Below the pieces are notes generated by a model. It saw only the letters and a program-made list of their open reading frames with translations, made no database searches and was not told where the DNA came from. DNA of 64,000 nucleotides from Brachypterus glaber (taxonomy: Eukaryota > Arthropoda > Insecta > Coleoptera > Kateretidae): NCBI GenBank assembly GCA_958510825.1, contig OY294048.1, forward strand, positions 15,517,589 to 15,581,588, written 5' to 3'. Within the stretch, counting starts at the first letter, position 1, and every line of letters starts with the position of its first letter. Of this stretch, positions 1 through 10,680 are shown piece by piece. The translations under genes and the position numbers were made by a program.

Positions 1-970
1 TTTAAATTCAAATACGAGACTGAGAGGATACGGTCCATGTGGTTGGTTCTGTATATTCTAATAAAGTGCTGTCCAAAAATTACCAGTTACCCTTAATGTT
101 TGAAGTATGTTTTTATTATTTTAGATATTTTTTTATGGGGTTTTTAAGGGTCAAAAATGGAAATTCTAAAAAAATCAAACAATTTTTAAAAAATTATTTA
201 TTGTATGATGCAAAAATTTAAATTATACTTTTTAATTTATTTTAAATATGTAATATAAATTAAAAATTACAAAAAATCTTTAAATATTGCTTTTTTCAGC
301 AAAGAAAGATTGAAAAATCAAACCCACATTTAAAAAAAATAAATAAAAATGAATTGTCGAATAGGGAATTTTATTTGCTTACAAATTATGCATTAAACGA
401 CTCCCTTTGAATCTAAAAAATTTACCCCTTCCACATTATATTATATAAGTTAAAAATATTAAATAGACGCCAAAAGATAGCTTAAGTCGTCTCATTATAA
501 AGTGTTCTAATTTTTAAGTTGACATCTCAATTCGTTTAATTGTGGATTTCGAATGGCCCCGGAAAAAGCGTAAGTTTTAAGAGACTACAATTCCTTAAAA
601 TATAAAATTATGTAGAAACCTGGAAACTACAGTGTTTCAGACGTAAAAAGATTTTTCTCCTACTGTTTTAAGTCGAGTTTTAAGTATTGTTAGAAGCTAG
701 GGCGTTACGGACAAACAGACAAATTTAGTTAAAATGGATGTCCTATTCGGAAATCGATATATCTCGAAAACTTATAACACTACGACAAAAAATAAATATG
801 TTAAAAAATAAGCTGTTTTAGAATATTTATTCTACGAGTTAGCTTAAAAAATTTGAATCAAAATATTGGTTTTTCCACCTGTCTTCACAATTTTATTCGT
901 ATGTTACGTGACGTAAGCTACAGAGGTCCTGAATCGTTTGGTTAAAAGGATTTTTCAATTGACATTACGT
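1..970. other. no gene recognised
   Basis: AT-rich sequence with frequent stops in all frames and no recognisable protein, RNA gene or terminal repeat. I see nothing here that I can support as a feature. Confidence 0.6.
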
Positions 971-995
971 TCAATGTGTAAAGCTTACATACAAG

Positions 996-1038
996 CAGAC
1001 AGCCAGACAGACGGACAGACAGACAGACAGACAGACCG
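996..1038. repeat. (CAGA)n microsatellite
   Basis: Tandem CAGA/GACA tetranucleotides with a few substitutions, about ten units. Simple-sequence repeat; it also creates an artificial Cys/Leu-rich open frame on the minus strand. Confidence 0.9.
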
Positions 1039-1166
1039 GTATTTTTACAACATTCACTTTTTCAAATCTTCTCGTGTCAGAAAGCAAGCTACTTCTAATA
1101 ATTAGTGTATGTTTAAGTCCTACGAGTATACTGTGTACTGTGTACATTTTATGAGTTGGCACCTCT

Positions 1167-1496
1167 GTGGAATGTGAAAAATTCAAGGTCACCTATACTT
1201 TACGTGCTATAAGAAAATACAATCGAGAACATAACCTTATATCACAAAAAAATAAAGAACTAAATTGGCTTAATATGGAGCAAAGACGAAAACTTCACTG
1301 TCGTTGTTTGTTTCACAAAGTAAATGCAAATGCTCCAAGATATCTTACTGATAGGGTTCGTTTCAGGGGTGATATTCACAGTGTAAATATTAGAAGAAAA
1401 AATACCTTGTCTCTAACTCGCTATTACTTCGCTTTTTATGAACGCTCTTTTTATTATAATTATGTGCAATGCTGCACTCTCATTAAACAAGTTTAA
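1167..1496 (+). pseudogene. 3' end of a LINE reverse transcriptase
   Basis: The last ~100 residues of a non-LTR retrotransposon polyprotein, the region after the RT thumb. What is seen is a run containing NWLNMEQRRKLH, then APRYLTDRVRFRGD, then RRKNTLSLTRYYFAFYERSF. This matches the LNWLP..RR...L..K...G.APxYL....R.....R......L..P......RSF pattern at the C-terminus of CR1/L2/Jockey-like LINEs. No RT catalytic motifs are present, so this is a 5'-truncated copy. The usual YGxxLWNxLP closing motif is degenerate. The frame is followed by about 40 bases of 3' UTR and a (TTA)7 tract at 1540-1560, which I read as the LINE's microsatellite tail. That tract is also the left border of the Dong-like remnant that follows. 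Clade assignment beyond CR1/Jockey-like is uncertain. Confidence 0.7.
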
Positions 1497-1669
1497 AACA
1501 AACCATTTTATGTAACGTTGTTATCATAAATACACTTCTTTATTATTATTATTATTATTATTTTTACATTTACATAATTTCTCAACTAATCTAACTGCTG
1601 GCATATACAGTGACACTTCAAGAGAAATTCATCTCATCGTAGAGCACCTAGAAACTTCCTGACGATATG

Positions 1670-3016
1670 TCATGTTTGTAGGATAGTAGCTTTTTGTAAA
1701 ACAAGGGTCATCATTTCAGGAATTTCTAATTTTTTTAAATTTTCCTTGAGTTTCTTCGACATTACTCCTGTTGCCGAAATAACAATTGGTAAATTTTGAA
1801 CTTTTTTAACTTTCCAAATATGTTGTATTTCTATAGCCAAATTTTCATATTTTTGTATTTTTTCTATTTCAGTCTTAAGAATATTTCGTGTAAGTGGGCA
1901 ACCAATGTCGATTATAACTGCTGACTTATTTTGTTTATCTATTAATAAAATATCAGGTCTGTTATAATCTATTGTTCGACCTGTCCCAATATAGTAGGTA
2001 ATTTTTTGATTCTAAAACTGGATCTGGATTATACAGTGCGTACATTAAGTCTGGAATCACCCGATTTACTTTTCAATTATAAGACTTTTAAAAAAACGCT
2101 CGGACAGGTCGATTTTAATTTTTAATTTTTCAAATTTTGGTGTAAAAAAAGTTATTAAAATTTTCACCCCCTTGCACCCTCCCATCACAACTTTTTTTTT
2201 TTCAAATAGCAACCTACCTCTTGTGACACATCGTTGGAAAGGTTATTTAATAAGCTTTCTAACGGTGTATGCCAAAGCCTTATTTAAAAAGGGGCTTAGA
2301 AAAAAATTAGTGGCTATTTGAAAAAAAAAATTGGAATAAGTGGGTGCAAGGGGGTGAAAATTGTGATAACATTTGGTGTAAACCAAAATTTGCAAAATTA
2401 AAAATAAAAATCCACCTGTATGAGCATTTTTTTTTAACTTCCCAGTTACAAGTTAAAGAAAAAAATGCTTAGACAGGTCGATTTTTATTTTTTATATCGA
2501 AAATTTTGGTTTACACCAAATGTTATCACAATTTTCACCCACTTATTCCAATTTTTTTTTTCAAATAGCCACTAATTTTTTTCTAAGCGCCTTTTTAAAT
2601 AAGGCTTTGGCATACACCGTTAGAAAGCTTATTAAATAACCTTTCCAACGATGTGTCACAAGAGGTAGGTTGCTATTTGAAAAAAAAAGTTGTGATGGGA
2701 GGGTGCAAGGGGGTGAAAATTTTGATAACTTTTTTTACACCAAAATTTGAAAAATTAAAAATTAAAATCGACCTGTCCGAGCGTTTTTTTAAAAGTCTTA
2801 TAATTGAAAAGTAAATCGGGTGATTCCAGACTTAATGTACGCACTGTATTTATAATACGGCGGTGGATCTGATTTAACTAATTTATATTTTACAGCCAAA
2901 AAACTATGAATTATTTTAGCAGGTAAACATTAAGTATTTGCTAATGTTGAACAACCTCCTAAAATATGTTCTATCGTTTCACTGGAAATATTACATTTTC
3001 TGCATCTGTCTCTGTC
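1670..3016 (-). pseudogene. C-terminal CCHC zinc motif + RLE endonuclease of a LINE (interrupted)
   Basis: Read on the minus strand, the right-hand piece (3016 down to 2849) begins with a C-x2-C...H-x4-C knuckle (CRKCNISSETIEHILGGC), the zinc motif that precedes the restriction-like endonuclease in R2-superfamily LINEs. A stop codon follows shortly after. The frame resumes beyond the foldback insertion (from 2031 down to 1670) with IDYNRPDILLID, then AVIIDIGCPL. These are the PD...D residues of a PD-(D/E)XK nuclease. A lysine-rich tail follows and ends in TGA at 1670-1672. The endonuclease would nick the target DNA for target-primed reverse transcription. The copy is dead: no RT, an internal stop, and an insertion between the zinc motif and the nuclease core. 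Confidence 0.65.
2034..2846. mobile_element. Tc1/mariner-type foldback element
   Basis: Almost the whole 813 bp is an inverted repeat: arms of about 400 bp meet near 2440-2450. The ends read CAGTGCGTACATTAAGTCTG inward from both sides and are flanked by TA on both sides (2032-2033, 2847-2848). The TA duplication and the CAGT start are Tc1/mariner features. There is no open reading frame of note, so it is non-autonomous. The arms differ at scattered positions (for example GGGGCTTAG versus CTAAGCGCC), so this is not an assembly mirror artefact. It sits inside the Dong-like endonuclease remnant and is therefore younger than it. Confidence 0.8.

Positions 3017-3051
<35 letters not shown>
3017..3051. 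repeat. (TTA)n microsatellite
   Basis: Eleven to twelve uninterrupted TTA units. It forms the right border of the Dong-like LINE remnant and abuts the next foldback. Confidence 0.9.
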
Positions 3052-3053
<2 letters not shown>

Positions 3054-3056
3054 AAT

Positions 3057-3631
3057 TAAGAAATTCTTGATCCTTACTCATATTGGAGTTGATTTAAATA
3101 AACCATAGAAAGAATTTGTTATCTCTCCAAAATATAAATTTATTGTCTATTAAACAAACATTACAGCGACAATTGTTTCGACTTTTTTAACATAAAGTCA
3201 TTTTCAAGCTACAAATAATAAAAAATTAGGTTGAAAATGGTACAATTCCTTTTAGAAAAACTTACTTTTTTAAATTTATAAACAAATTAACTTGAGTACA
3301 CATTATTAGAAATGTCATACTGACCTTAACAATATTATTTTTATAAAATCTTCAAAAATTTTTTGTTTAATTTTTGAAGATTTTATAAAAATAATATTGT
3401 TAAGGTCAGTATGACATTTCTAATAATGTGTACTCAAGTTAATTTGTTTATAAATTTAAAAAAGTAAGTTTTTCTAAAAGGAATTGTACCATTTTCAACC
3501 TAATTTTTTATTATTTGTAGCTTGAAAATGACTTTATGTTAAAAAAGTCGAAACAATTGTCGCTGTAATGTTTGTTTAATAGACAATAAATTTATATTTT
3601 GGAGAGATAACAATTTTTTCTATGGTTTATT
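3057..3631. mobile_element. Foldback element with hammerhead-like motifs (Penelope-type?)
   Basis: A 533-bp inverted repeat (3099-3631, centre near 3365) plus a ~40-bp extension on the left. Outer ends read AATAAACCATAGAAA and its complement. Each arm contains GACT, a loop, AGTC, then GAAAC, AATT and GTC, which resembles stem II, GAAAC, stem III and cleavage triplet of a hammerhead. The 55-bp end segment (3057-3115) recurs at 35146-35205 and stops at the same base, so it is a real element end. Assignment to Penelope-like elements is inferred from the hammerhead-like module; no coding sequence is present. Confidence 0.55.
3521..3570 (+). ncRNA. Degenerate hammerhead-like motif
   Basis: The core reads CTTGAAAATGACT, a loop, AGTCGAAACAATTGTCGCTG. 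GACT/AGTC can form stem II, GAAAC (3550-3554) is exact, and GTC (3559-3561) could be the cleavage triplet. The CUGANGA box is degraded to CTTGAAAA, so self-cleavage is doubtful. A mirror copy lies on the minus strand at about 3160-3212. Confidence 0.3.
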
Positions 3632-3639
3632 ATTATTAT

Positions 3640-5617
3640 ATTTTACCCCTTGCGACGGCTATACCTTGCACAAGTTACTTGTCTGGGTCCTTTTCTGCTG
3701 AACGGCTAAACTTACCGATTTTATTTCCTAATAATTTTGTTTTATTTTTACAAGCAAATGAATTATAGTCTCTAAAGTATTTAGTGAATTTTTCGAGAGC
3801 AATATCTCAAGGAAAGAAATAAAACGTCAAATATGCGTGCCTCTCTGTTTTATTTCTTTTGCTAGAATTCCTGCGGTGACGTCATGCCAAAACAACACAC
3901 AATCGCCACAAATTAAAACGGCCTACGCGGCGCAAGGATTTTCAACTTATATCAAAAAAAAAAAAAGAATATTTATTTATTTTTTGCGGTAAATCTAGAA
4001 ACTAAAAAACTATGTTATTTACGGTAAGTGCTTTTAGATGTGTTTTTATTACAACACAGCATCCTTGTTGCTTGAGTTTAATAACAACGGCCCATAAAAA
4101 TTAAGTTCAATTACTACGTTTTTCTTACGTATTTTCTGGGCGCTGAAAACGAATTTAAGAAAAAAACTTTCCTTTTGATTGCCTTTATTAACTTTGGGGC
4201 ATAGGCAACGTTCAAGTATTACGTAACGCAAAATTTGGCCATTTTTTACCCCCACCCCCCCATGTAACGCGGCGTAACATTTTTATGACCCCCTACTGCC
4301 CCTCCCATTTGTTACGTAACATTTTTTTTACAAAAATTAAAGAAATTAAAAGGAAATTATGCTTTAAGGTTTAAACCGGTTTTTAACCGGTTATTGCTTC
4401 TGTGTTTTAACCAAAAACCGGTCTGAGGTAATTTGCGCAACCTGTTAACCAAAAACCGGTTATTGCCTATGGTTTTCCATCTCTATTTTTTTTTGTTTAG
4501 AGGATTTAGTGAACGCGGTGTGCAATAAAATTTGCAAAAAATCCGTATCTTAAGTCTAGATCATTGTTAAAAACGTGATCCCATAATGATTTTATAAGTT
4601 TATAATTGTTTAAGTGTTACGTAACATTTTTACGGGCACCCACTCCCCCTCTGTAACGCGGCGTAAAGTTTTAAATAAAATTTAATTCTTAACTCGCTGA
4701 CGGCCTCGTGGTCTGATATTTTTAAATGGATAAAATTCTACTTAATACACTAGTTAAGAAAATAACTATTTTTAATATTTTTGGATGTACCTCTATGTAT
4801 AAAACACCCTGTATTGCGGAAAGCATAAAATAATTTTGGATTTATTATGCCCTCATTATCAAATAAAGTGCTATTCTTGTTCGAATATTAAATAAATTAT
4901 CGATAAATTTAACAAATGACTGTTATTTTATATACGGCCGCCTAATTTATTATTAAAGTGCAATTTATCGCCGTCATTTTGAATTGCAAATGCGTTAAAT
5001 CTTCGTGGCAAGGTGTCAACCCCATCGACCCCTAGTGGCTTTTTAATTGTGCCACCCATAGGATGGAATAAAAACTGCTGCTATAATAGTAATACTTTTC
5101 ATTAAAACCAAAAATAAAAAATATATAAAAAAAAATCAGAAAAATTGCAATTTTTTTAAAGGTTTCATTTCAAGAAAAAAAAATTTTTTTTTTTGGAAAA
5201 AAAAATAGTTTTTACCTCTTTTTACCCCCTTAGCCACCCTGATTTTTACCAAACACAATCCCAGCCAAGAACTTTGGATAAACAACCTATTTTTGGCTTA
5301 AAACCTTGTCGAGTTATTGTGGTCACTAATTTCTCGGACGGACAGACAGAAAGACTTCATTTTTTTACTAACTCCTTCTAGTTTTTGAAAACAACTTTAC
5401 AAAATTCAAAAAAAAACGTGTTCTTTATATTTTTGAAAATTAAGCAAAAGAATGATAGTTGTATTGTTGCAGCAATTAACATGTTAATACTGTGGGTGTT
5501 TATGCCACCTGTAAAAAATCGTTTTTAAGCATTTTTATTTTACCTTTAAACGTTAAATTAAATTATATTTTTTGCTTTCCAGCGACCACGGCAGAGAAGA
5601 AAGTTATTACAGAATCC
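3640..5617. other. no gene recognised; scattered old repeats
   Basis: AT-rich, with C-rich patches belonging to the TTACGTAAC repeat (separate entry) and a cluster of ACCGGTT palindromes at about 4370-4475. No coding frame of recognisable content. Confidence 0.5.
4165..4335. repeat. TTACGTAAC-type interspersed repeat
   Basis: Contains TTACGTAACGCAAAATTTGG, a C-rich tract, GTAACGCGGCGTAAC and a closing GTTACGTAAC. Parts recur at 4610-4675, 33785-33900 (TTACGCAAAATTTGGCCA) and 48718-48760, so it is an interspersed family. The superfamily is unknown to me. Confidence 0.55.
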
Positions 5618-6169
5618 CAAAGAACTTTTACCTCAAGAATGAAAATGATGAAATCTACCGTATGCTTTGTTTGAAGCGTGAATCAACTACGGCGAGGGGC
5701 TGGTAGGGAGTGACTATTGTTTACACTTAGTACGCGTAAAGAGAGAGAAAGAATGTGTAAACTCACAGTCTAATGTCGTAAACTTTGTCAAGCAATACAG
5801 TGTTGCCGGTTGCAACACCTGCTTTAGATATTTTATTGTAAATTTTAAGAAATATTAGTTTTATTTGAGTTTTATAACTAGTAGTTTAATTTTAATAAAT
5901 TTAATTATATTACATTATCAAACATAATTATAGTGTCGTAGTATAGTAGTTTTTTTAAATTTTAACGTAGGTATAAAGATTTATCATAATGATAAAGTGG
6001 AAATTACGCAACATCGCTCTGGTCACCAGAAGGTCAAAACTAGCGACACTTATGTTTACACCAGAAGCAGTATCGCGTACGTTTATGTAAACAAACAAAC
6101 AAACAAACAAAAAGATGACACCTTCATAAACATTGGTCTGAAATAACTTCTTGAGGTAAAAGTTCTTTG
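5618..6169. mobile_element. hAT-type MITE, copy 1
   Basis: 552 bp, ends CAAAGAACTTTTACCTCAAG and its complement (22-bp terminal inverted repeat). It is flanked by a perfect 8-bp direct repeat CAGAATCC (5610-5617 and 6170-6177). An 8-bp duplication with a CA-start terminus is typical of hAT elements. No transposase is encoded. A second copy in the same orientation lies at 23797-24343, with the same internal landmarks (GAGAGAGAAAGAATGTGTAA, TAGTAGTTTAATTTTAATA). Confidence 0.85.
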
Positions 6170-6177
6170 CAGAATCC

Positions 6178-7464
6178 TCTTGAAGAGGTTAAAACTTGTC
6201 GCCACAATTTCGCGAGAACCATTTTCAGTTTTTTTTTATCTATAAAATAATCCTTTTTTGTGCCAGCTTAAGGAACGCCATCATCCAGCATTCGATCCGC
6301 TTTATTATGTGTAAACAATAATTTTATTGGAAACGGCAATAATCGGCCGTGTAACTGCCATGTCCGGTTTATGCGATATTTTATATACTTTTTAATGTGG
6401 GCCTACGCACAAAATATTGTTAACACCAAACATTTAATACAGATTATAGTATTCAATAATAATATTTAATAATATAAACTATATATTTATTTATTTATTT
6501 ATTGTAGGATAAATACACAGAATCATGGAGAGCACAAATTAAGTTGCAAAACTTGTGGCAGGGGCTCTCCATTAATTTTAAGAAATATATTTCTAAATAT
6601 TTAGTTGACAACCATACTTAAAAATTTTAAGAAAAATCTTCAAATTAAATTTCATCCAAGGTAATGGCTTCATTTTCGCATTATTCTTGAATGCTGCTCC
6701 ATCCTTCGGTACCTTTTTTTTTTATTTGTGGGCTCTTTTTACAGTAATTTTAAATAAAAATAATTTTAGAACTTTTGAGTTGACATTTCTCAGTTGATAA
6801 TAAACTATACATAATATACAGGGTGATCAGAAATTGGCATGCCAAAATTCAACATATATACAAAAATATGAAAAAAAAGTTTCTATAAAGGTTGGTCCAG
6901 AAATCAGCCCTAAGCGAGCTACGGTCCTTCGAAAATGGCCATATTGAATGAGGAACAAAAAAGCACCAATATAATTTTAATGCTGCAGGGTGATTCTTCA
7001 TTTAAAACTAAGCAAAAAAGTATTCTTCACCGAAACGCCTAAATTTAATGTTAAAAGAGTATTAGCCTTTTAAAAAATAACATTTTTGGTGGCACAAAAT
7101 GTTACTTCCTTTTAATTGCATTTTCTAAACGGGTTCTCCTATTGTGTTACGCTATACGACATTTGTTTATGTATTTTTACTCAAGGAATCTATATTATCC
7201 CAATTTTTGGTCAAATAACAAGGGATAATGAATTCAAATGTAAACTGATTTTGTAAATTACAATCTCGATTACAATACAACAATATTTATAAATAGACAG
7301 TAAAATTTAATAATAAACTATTATGTATTAAGTATTCTCCAGTCTACTCACCTAGTTAAAAAGTCCCATATTTCCAGTCAAGAAAAAAGTATAGGCTATA
7401 ACATGTAAGGAATAGTCAATCTGCGCTCGAAAAACCGTAATACTCGCCGCATGCTGCTGCTATA
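6178..7464. other. no gene; contains a 'GAGCTACGG' repeat-family copy
   Basis: AT-rich. About 6815-7060 starts ACAGGGTGATCAGAAATTGG and contains AAGCGAGCTACGGTCC. It is related to the family whose better copies lie at 18.5, 19.75 and 54.3-55.6 kb. Tandem TTTA units occur at about 6485-6505. Nothing coding. Confidence 0.5.
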
Positions 7465-7809
7465 CAGAGCCGGCCTTTGTATGAATCAAGTGAACCCCAG
7501 CTTCAGGACGCGAGCCTAGAGGGGCGGCGTTTTTTTAGTCTGAGCGTTTTTTTCTTTTTTTCGATGGCGTTTTTTTTTTTGGTAGGGGTGCCAAGTTTTG
7601 GTAGAAACTGTCAGGGACAAAGCTTTTTTTCTTGAGTGTAATTTTTTAATTTTTTTGGGCTTTTGGGCGCCATTTTTTTTTTGTAGGGGCGAAAAGTTTG
7701 CGAGAAATCGTCTGGGACAAAGCTTGTTTAGCGTGTTTTTTTTCTAGGGGCGCCAAATTAAAAAATTCAAGGCTTGCTTTAGGGCACCGAAATGCAAAGG
7801 CCGGGCCTC
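7465..7809. mobile_element. hAT-like MITE (AGAGCCGGCC ends)
   Basis: 345 bp, starts CAGAGCCGGCCTTTG and ends GCAAAGGCCGGGCCTC, which are imperfect terminal inverted repeats. Flanks CTGCTATA (7457-7464) and CTACTATA (7810-7817) match at 7 of 8 bases, as for an aged hAT duplication. The interior has repeated GGGGCGCCAA..TT and GGGACAAAGC blocks. A related, inverted copy ends at 12053. Confidence 0.65.
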
Positions 7810-7942
7810 CTACTATATCAATTATGCGCTCGAACGAAATTTTGTTTGTTCCATACTAGTTATAGAGTATGTGTTCTATCGTTTATTGTGAAAAAAGCAA
7901 GATTTGCAGTTATTGTAACGGGAATTTTTTTTATTAAAAGGT

Positions 7943-8583
7943 GAAATCTGGTACACAGATGGATCCAAAATGAAGGAAGGGACGGGAGCAGGAATCCATG
8001 GACCGGGCAAAGAAATTAGCTTAAACCTGGGAACCAAGGCAACCGTTTTCCGAGCGGAAATCTATGCGATTTATGTCTGCGCACAAGAAATGGTAAGAGT
8101 CCTACACGGATAGGACAGTAAATATCATTTCAGACAGCCAGGCAGCAATAAAGGCATTAGATTCATATGCCTTTAGCTCTGAATCAAGGTATAGATGGTA
8201 ATGGGAAGGCAGACGATCTTGCAAGAAAGGGGAGCGAAGCCGTACTCGCAGGACCAAAACCGTGCTGTGGGGTATCATATTCCAATGCCAGACACGAGGT
8301 CAGGAAAATGTTTCGGAATGAACACCAGCAACATTGGATAGATGCACCTAAAATGAGGCACTCTAAACTCTTTCTAAGGGGGGCAACCAAGAAAAGAACC
8401 AGCATGTCCAGGAGTCAACTGAGAGAGAGCAATAACGGGTATAATAACTGGGCACTGCGTATGAACAAGCACCGACACCAAATGGGACAGACTTCGAGCC
8501 CCGTGTGCAGGAGATGTGGGGAAGGGGACGAGGAGCCCTACCACCTCATATGTGAATGTCCATCTCTTATAGGCCTAATATGA
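7943..8583 (+). pseudogene. RNase H + zinc-finger C-terminus of a LINE
   Basis: The 3' coding end of a non-LTR retrotransposon that carries its own RNase H. Seen in order: WYTDGSKM (first catalytic Asp, ~7950), FRAEIYAI (catalytic Glu), a frameshift and stop near 8110, then ISDSQAAIKALDSY (third catalytic Asp) in another frame. After a small deletion follow GIDGNGKADDLARKGSEA (last catalytic Asp), a basic linker and a CRRCGEGDEEPYHLICECPSL zinc motif (C-x2-C...H...C) at the end. The tail is (CTAAA)3 near 8692-8709. RNase H with a terminal CCHC-type finger is typical of R1, LOA and I-group LINEs. At least one frameshift and one deletion make it non-functional. Codon use is GC-richer than its surroundings. 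Confidence 0.8.
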
Positions 8584-8711
8584 AACCGTACCTGGACTTC
8601 ATAAAATAAACAGGGATGATATGAGGAGATCTGTGCGGTTAACACAAAGGTCCCTAGGGACCAGGTGTTGAGGGCTGTGAACCCCGCACTGAACTAAACT
8701 AAACTAAACCA

Positions 8712-8806
8712 GAATTTTACCAGATATAGTAAAATTTCGGTATACCGATACAGATAAAATCTATATATCGATACAGATAAAATTCCAGTACCAATATAGG
8801 TAAAAT
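8712..8806. repeat. Short tandem array (GATACAGATAAAAT-type)
   Basis: Three to four diverged ~27-bp units with the core ACCGATACAGATAAAAT, immediately after the LINE tail. Confidence 0.6.
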
Positions 8807-8809
8807 CGG

Positions 8810-10680
8810 AATTCCGTTACGGATGAGTGGCAATTTTTTGTTGCTTATTCTCTGAAAAGTAATGAATTTAACTACAGATGCATCCATTTAATTTTTTCCT
8901 TTCATGCAGACATCAAAGTCCAAAAACGAGGAAATCATTTAGAGGCCCGTAAATTATTTAGCAGGCCATAATCGTAAAAATAAAATGGCCGCGTCATTAA
9001 ATCCGGATCTGGAAGGCATAAAGCACTCCCAGGGAATTTGAAACCGATGTTCGGATTTTTTCTTTTAATTAGAGTCACTTTATCTAGCGTCGGTTCTGGT
9101 GGAAAACTCGCCGTTGAAAGAGTGTGGACAGAAAAAATAAAAACCTATCTACATACAAATCCATATACCACATAATATGTATGGTATATATGGTATATTA
9201 TACCAGAAAGAAAAAAAAACAAAAAGAAACCCGGTTAGTCTGTCAAATTTAAAATTTAGTTTTTTTTTCGGATTCTTATGTAAAAAACTTTTCTGCATAA
9301 AAATTCGACAAAAAAAATTTATAAAGACACATTAACCGGGTTTCTTTGTGCAGGGTCACATATACTTACGACGGATAACTTTCCAAAACCGCCGCTAGAT
9401 AGAGTAGCTCTATTTTTAATTACTCGCATACGCCCGCAGTTTTGCTTGATTAGTGAGGTTATGTTAGTTGTATTAGGGACTAATCTACCATTTTTATCGC
9501 ATGGTGCTTCTAAATATACAACAGAGTGTCGTTCCCGATGGAATTTATGACTGAATTATGGCTTTTTATATATATAAATATAAATAACATGCAGTTTTGA
9601 CGATCGTTAACTATTTTATTTTCAGATAATTATATTAAATTTATTATGACAATCGCAGAACATTAAATAACCCATCTATCAATTGTGTCTAATTACTATG
9701 CAACACCGTGAAAAATCGGACAAAAACTCTGTACATTAATATATTACCTGTGATTATATTTCTATTTACAGTATCTAGAACACCTAAATATTTCTAACAA
9801 ATATAATTAGTTTCCCACAGTCGCAGCGTGGTCTTTATAAGGGACGGATGTGACCGCTTTGGCGGATTTACTCCAGCATCAGCCTGCTATCGTAGATATG
9901 CACAGGACTTGATTTATTTAATTTTATGTTGTTTTGTGAAAATATTACTTTAATAGTAAAGTTTTAAGTGAATCGTAAATATTTATGTTTTTCTTTTTTA
10001 TTTTGTGATGTTAAATTTTAACGTGGAACTGTTGAACATGTAAAGTCGATTTTTTTATAAATTTTAAAAATATTTTTCGTATAAGGCGTCTGCGCAAACA
10101 TCACTACAGAGTAAGACGGTTTTGCGTAGGCCGAAAATTATACTAGATCGAGCTGGCCAACAACCCAAAGGGAAAAGCCATACTGGAATTTGATTGGAAA
10201 TCAGTTTCCCAACGTAAACTATTTTTTTAATTTAAAGGTTGTACCTACCCTAAAATTTAAAAATAGTTTTATTTTACTTACTTGCCATATGGAAAATACA
10301 CAGTAATAAATCCATGTCACCTACCTGAAACAAAATATTGAAATAAATAAAAGTCTATATCTTATGACATTTAAAAGTTACCGTTTAAAAACTAACCCTA
10401 AAACAAAAAAGGTTATAACCTGAAATAACCCTGAAAAAAGAAGGAATTAGGTGGTAAAACACATGAGTTTGGTTTCCATTTCATCGGTATAACTAGCAGA
10501 TCTGTATCTACTATTAATTACATTTTTAGCAAGCAAATTAGCGTTGGTTTAAACCAACTGCAATTCGTAAAAACAGATGTCAAATTAATTGTAGTATACC
10601 TATTAACATTGGAATACTGAACATGGCAATTTCCTCGATTCTAATTCTGGCAATGCAAACTCTGCCATATTAAGGTAAAT
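8810..10680. other. no gene recognised
   Basis: AT-rich. A short palindrome of TATGGTATAT units lies around 9165-9205, and AACCCGGTTAG / TTAACCGGGTTTCTTTG form an inverted pair around 9228-9350. About 9360-9450 and 9820-9910 are slightly GC-richer but have no recognisable coding content. Confidence 0.5.
9834..9890 (+). promoter_or_regulatory. Possible core promoter (TATA-like)
   Basis: TTTATAAGGG sits in a local GC-richer patch and is followed by GCATCAGCC about 45 bases on. The spacing is longer than the usual 30 bases to an initiator, and no downstream exon is recognisable, so this is only a weak candidate. Confidence 0.15.

Larger units (their letters stand above)
1563..3016 (-). mobile_element. 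Dong/R4-like LINE remnant in a (TTA)n site
   Basis: The 3' part of a restriction-like-endonuclease LINE on the minus strand, bordered by (TTA)7 on the left and (TTA)11-12 (3017-3051) on the right. The coding part is split by an 813-bp foldback element (2034-2846). About 105 bp of 3' UTR precede the left (TTA) tract. Elements of the R4/Dong clade are known to insert in TAA repeats, so flanking TAA tracts plus a CCHC-RLE C-terminus is the expected configuration. The clade is inferred from these two features, not from the RT, which is missing. Confidence 0.6.

Noticed and set aside
4370..4475. ACCGGTT palindromes as a regulatory array
   Set aside because: Only a few irregular copies, consistent with a decayed hairpin repeat; no other support.
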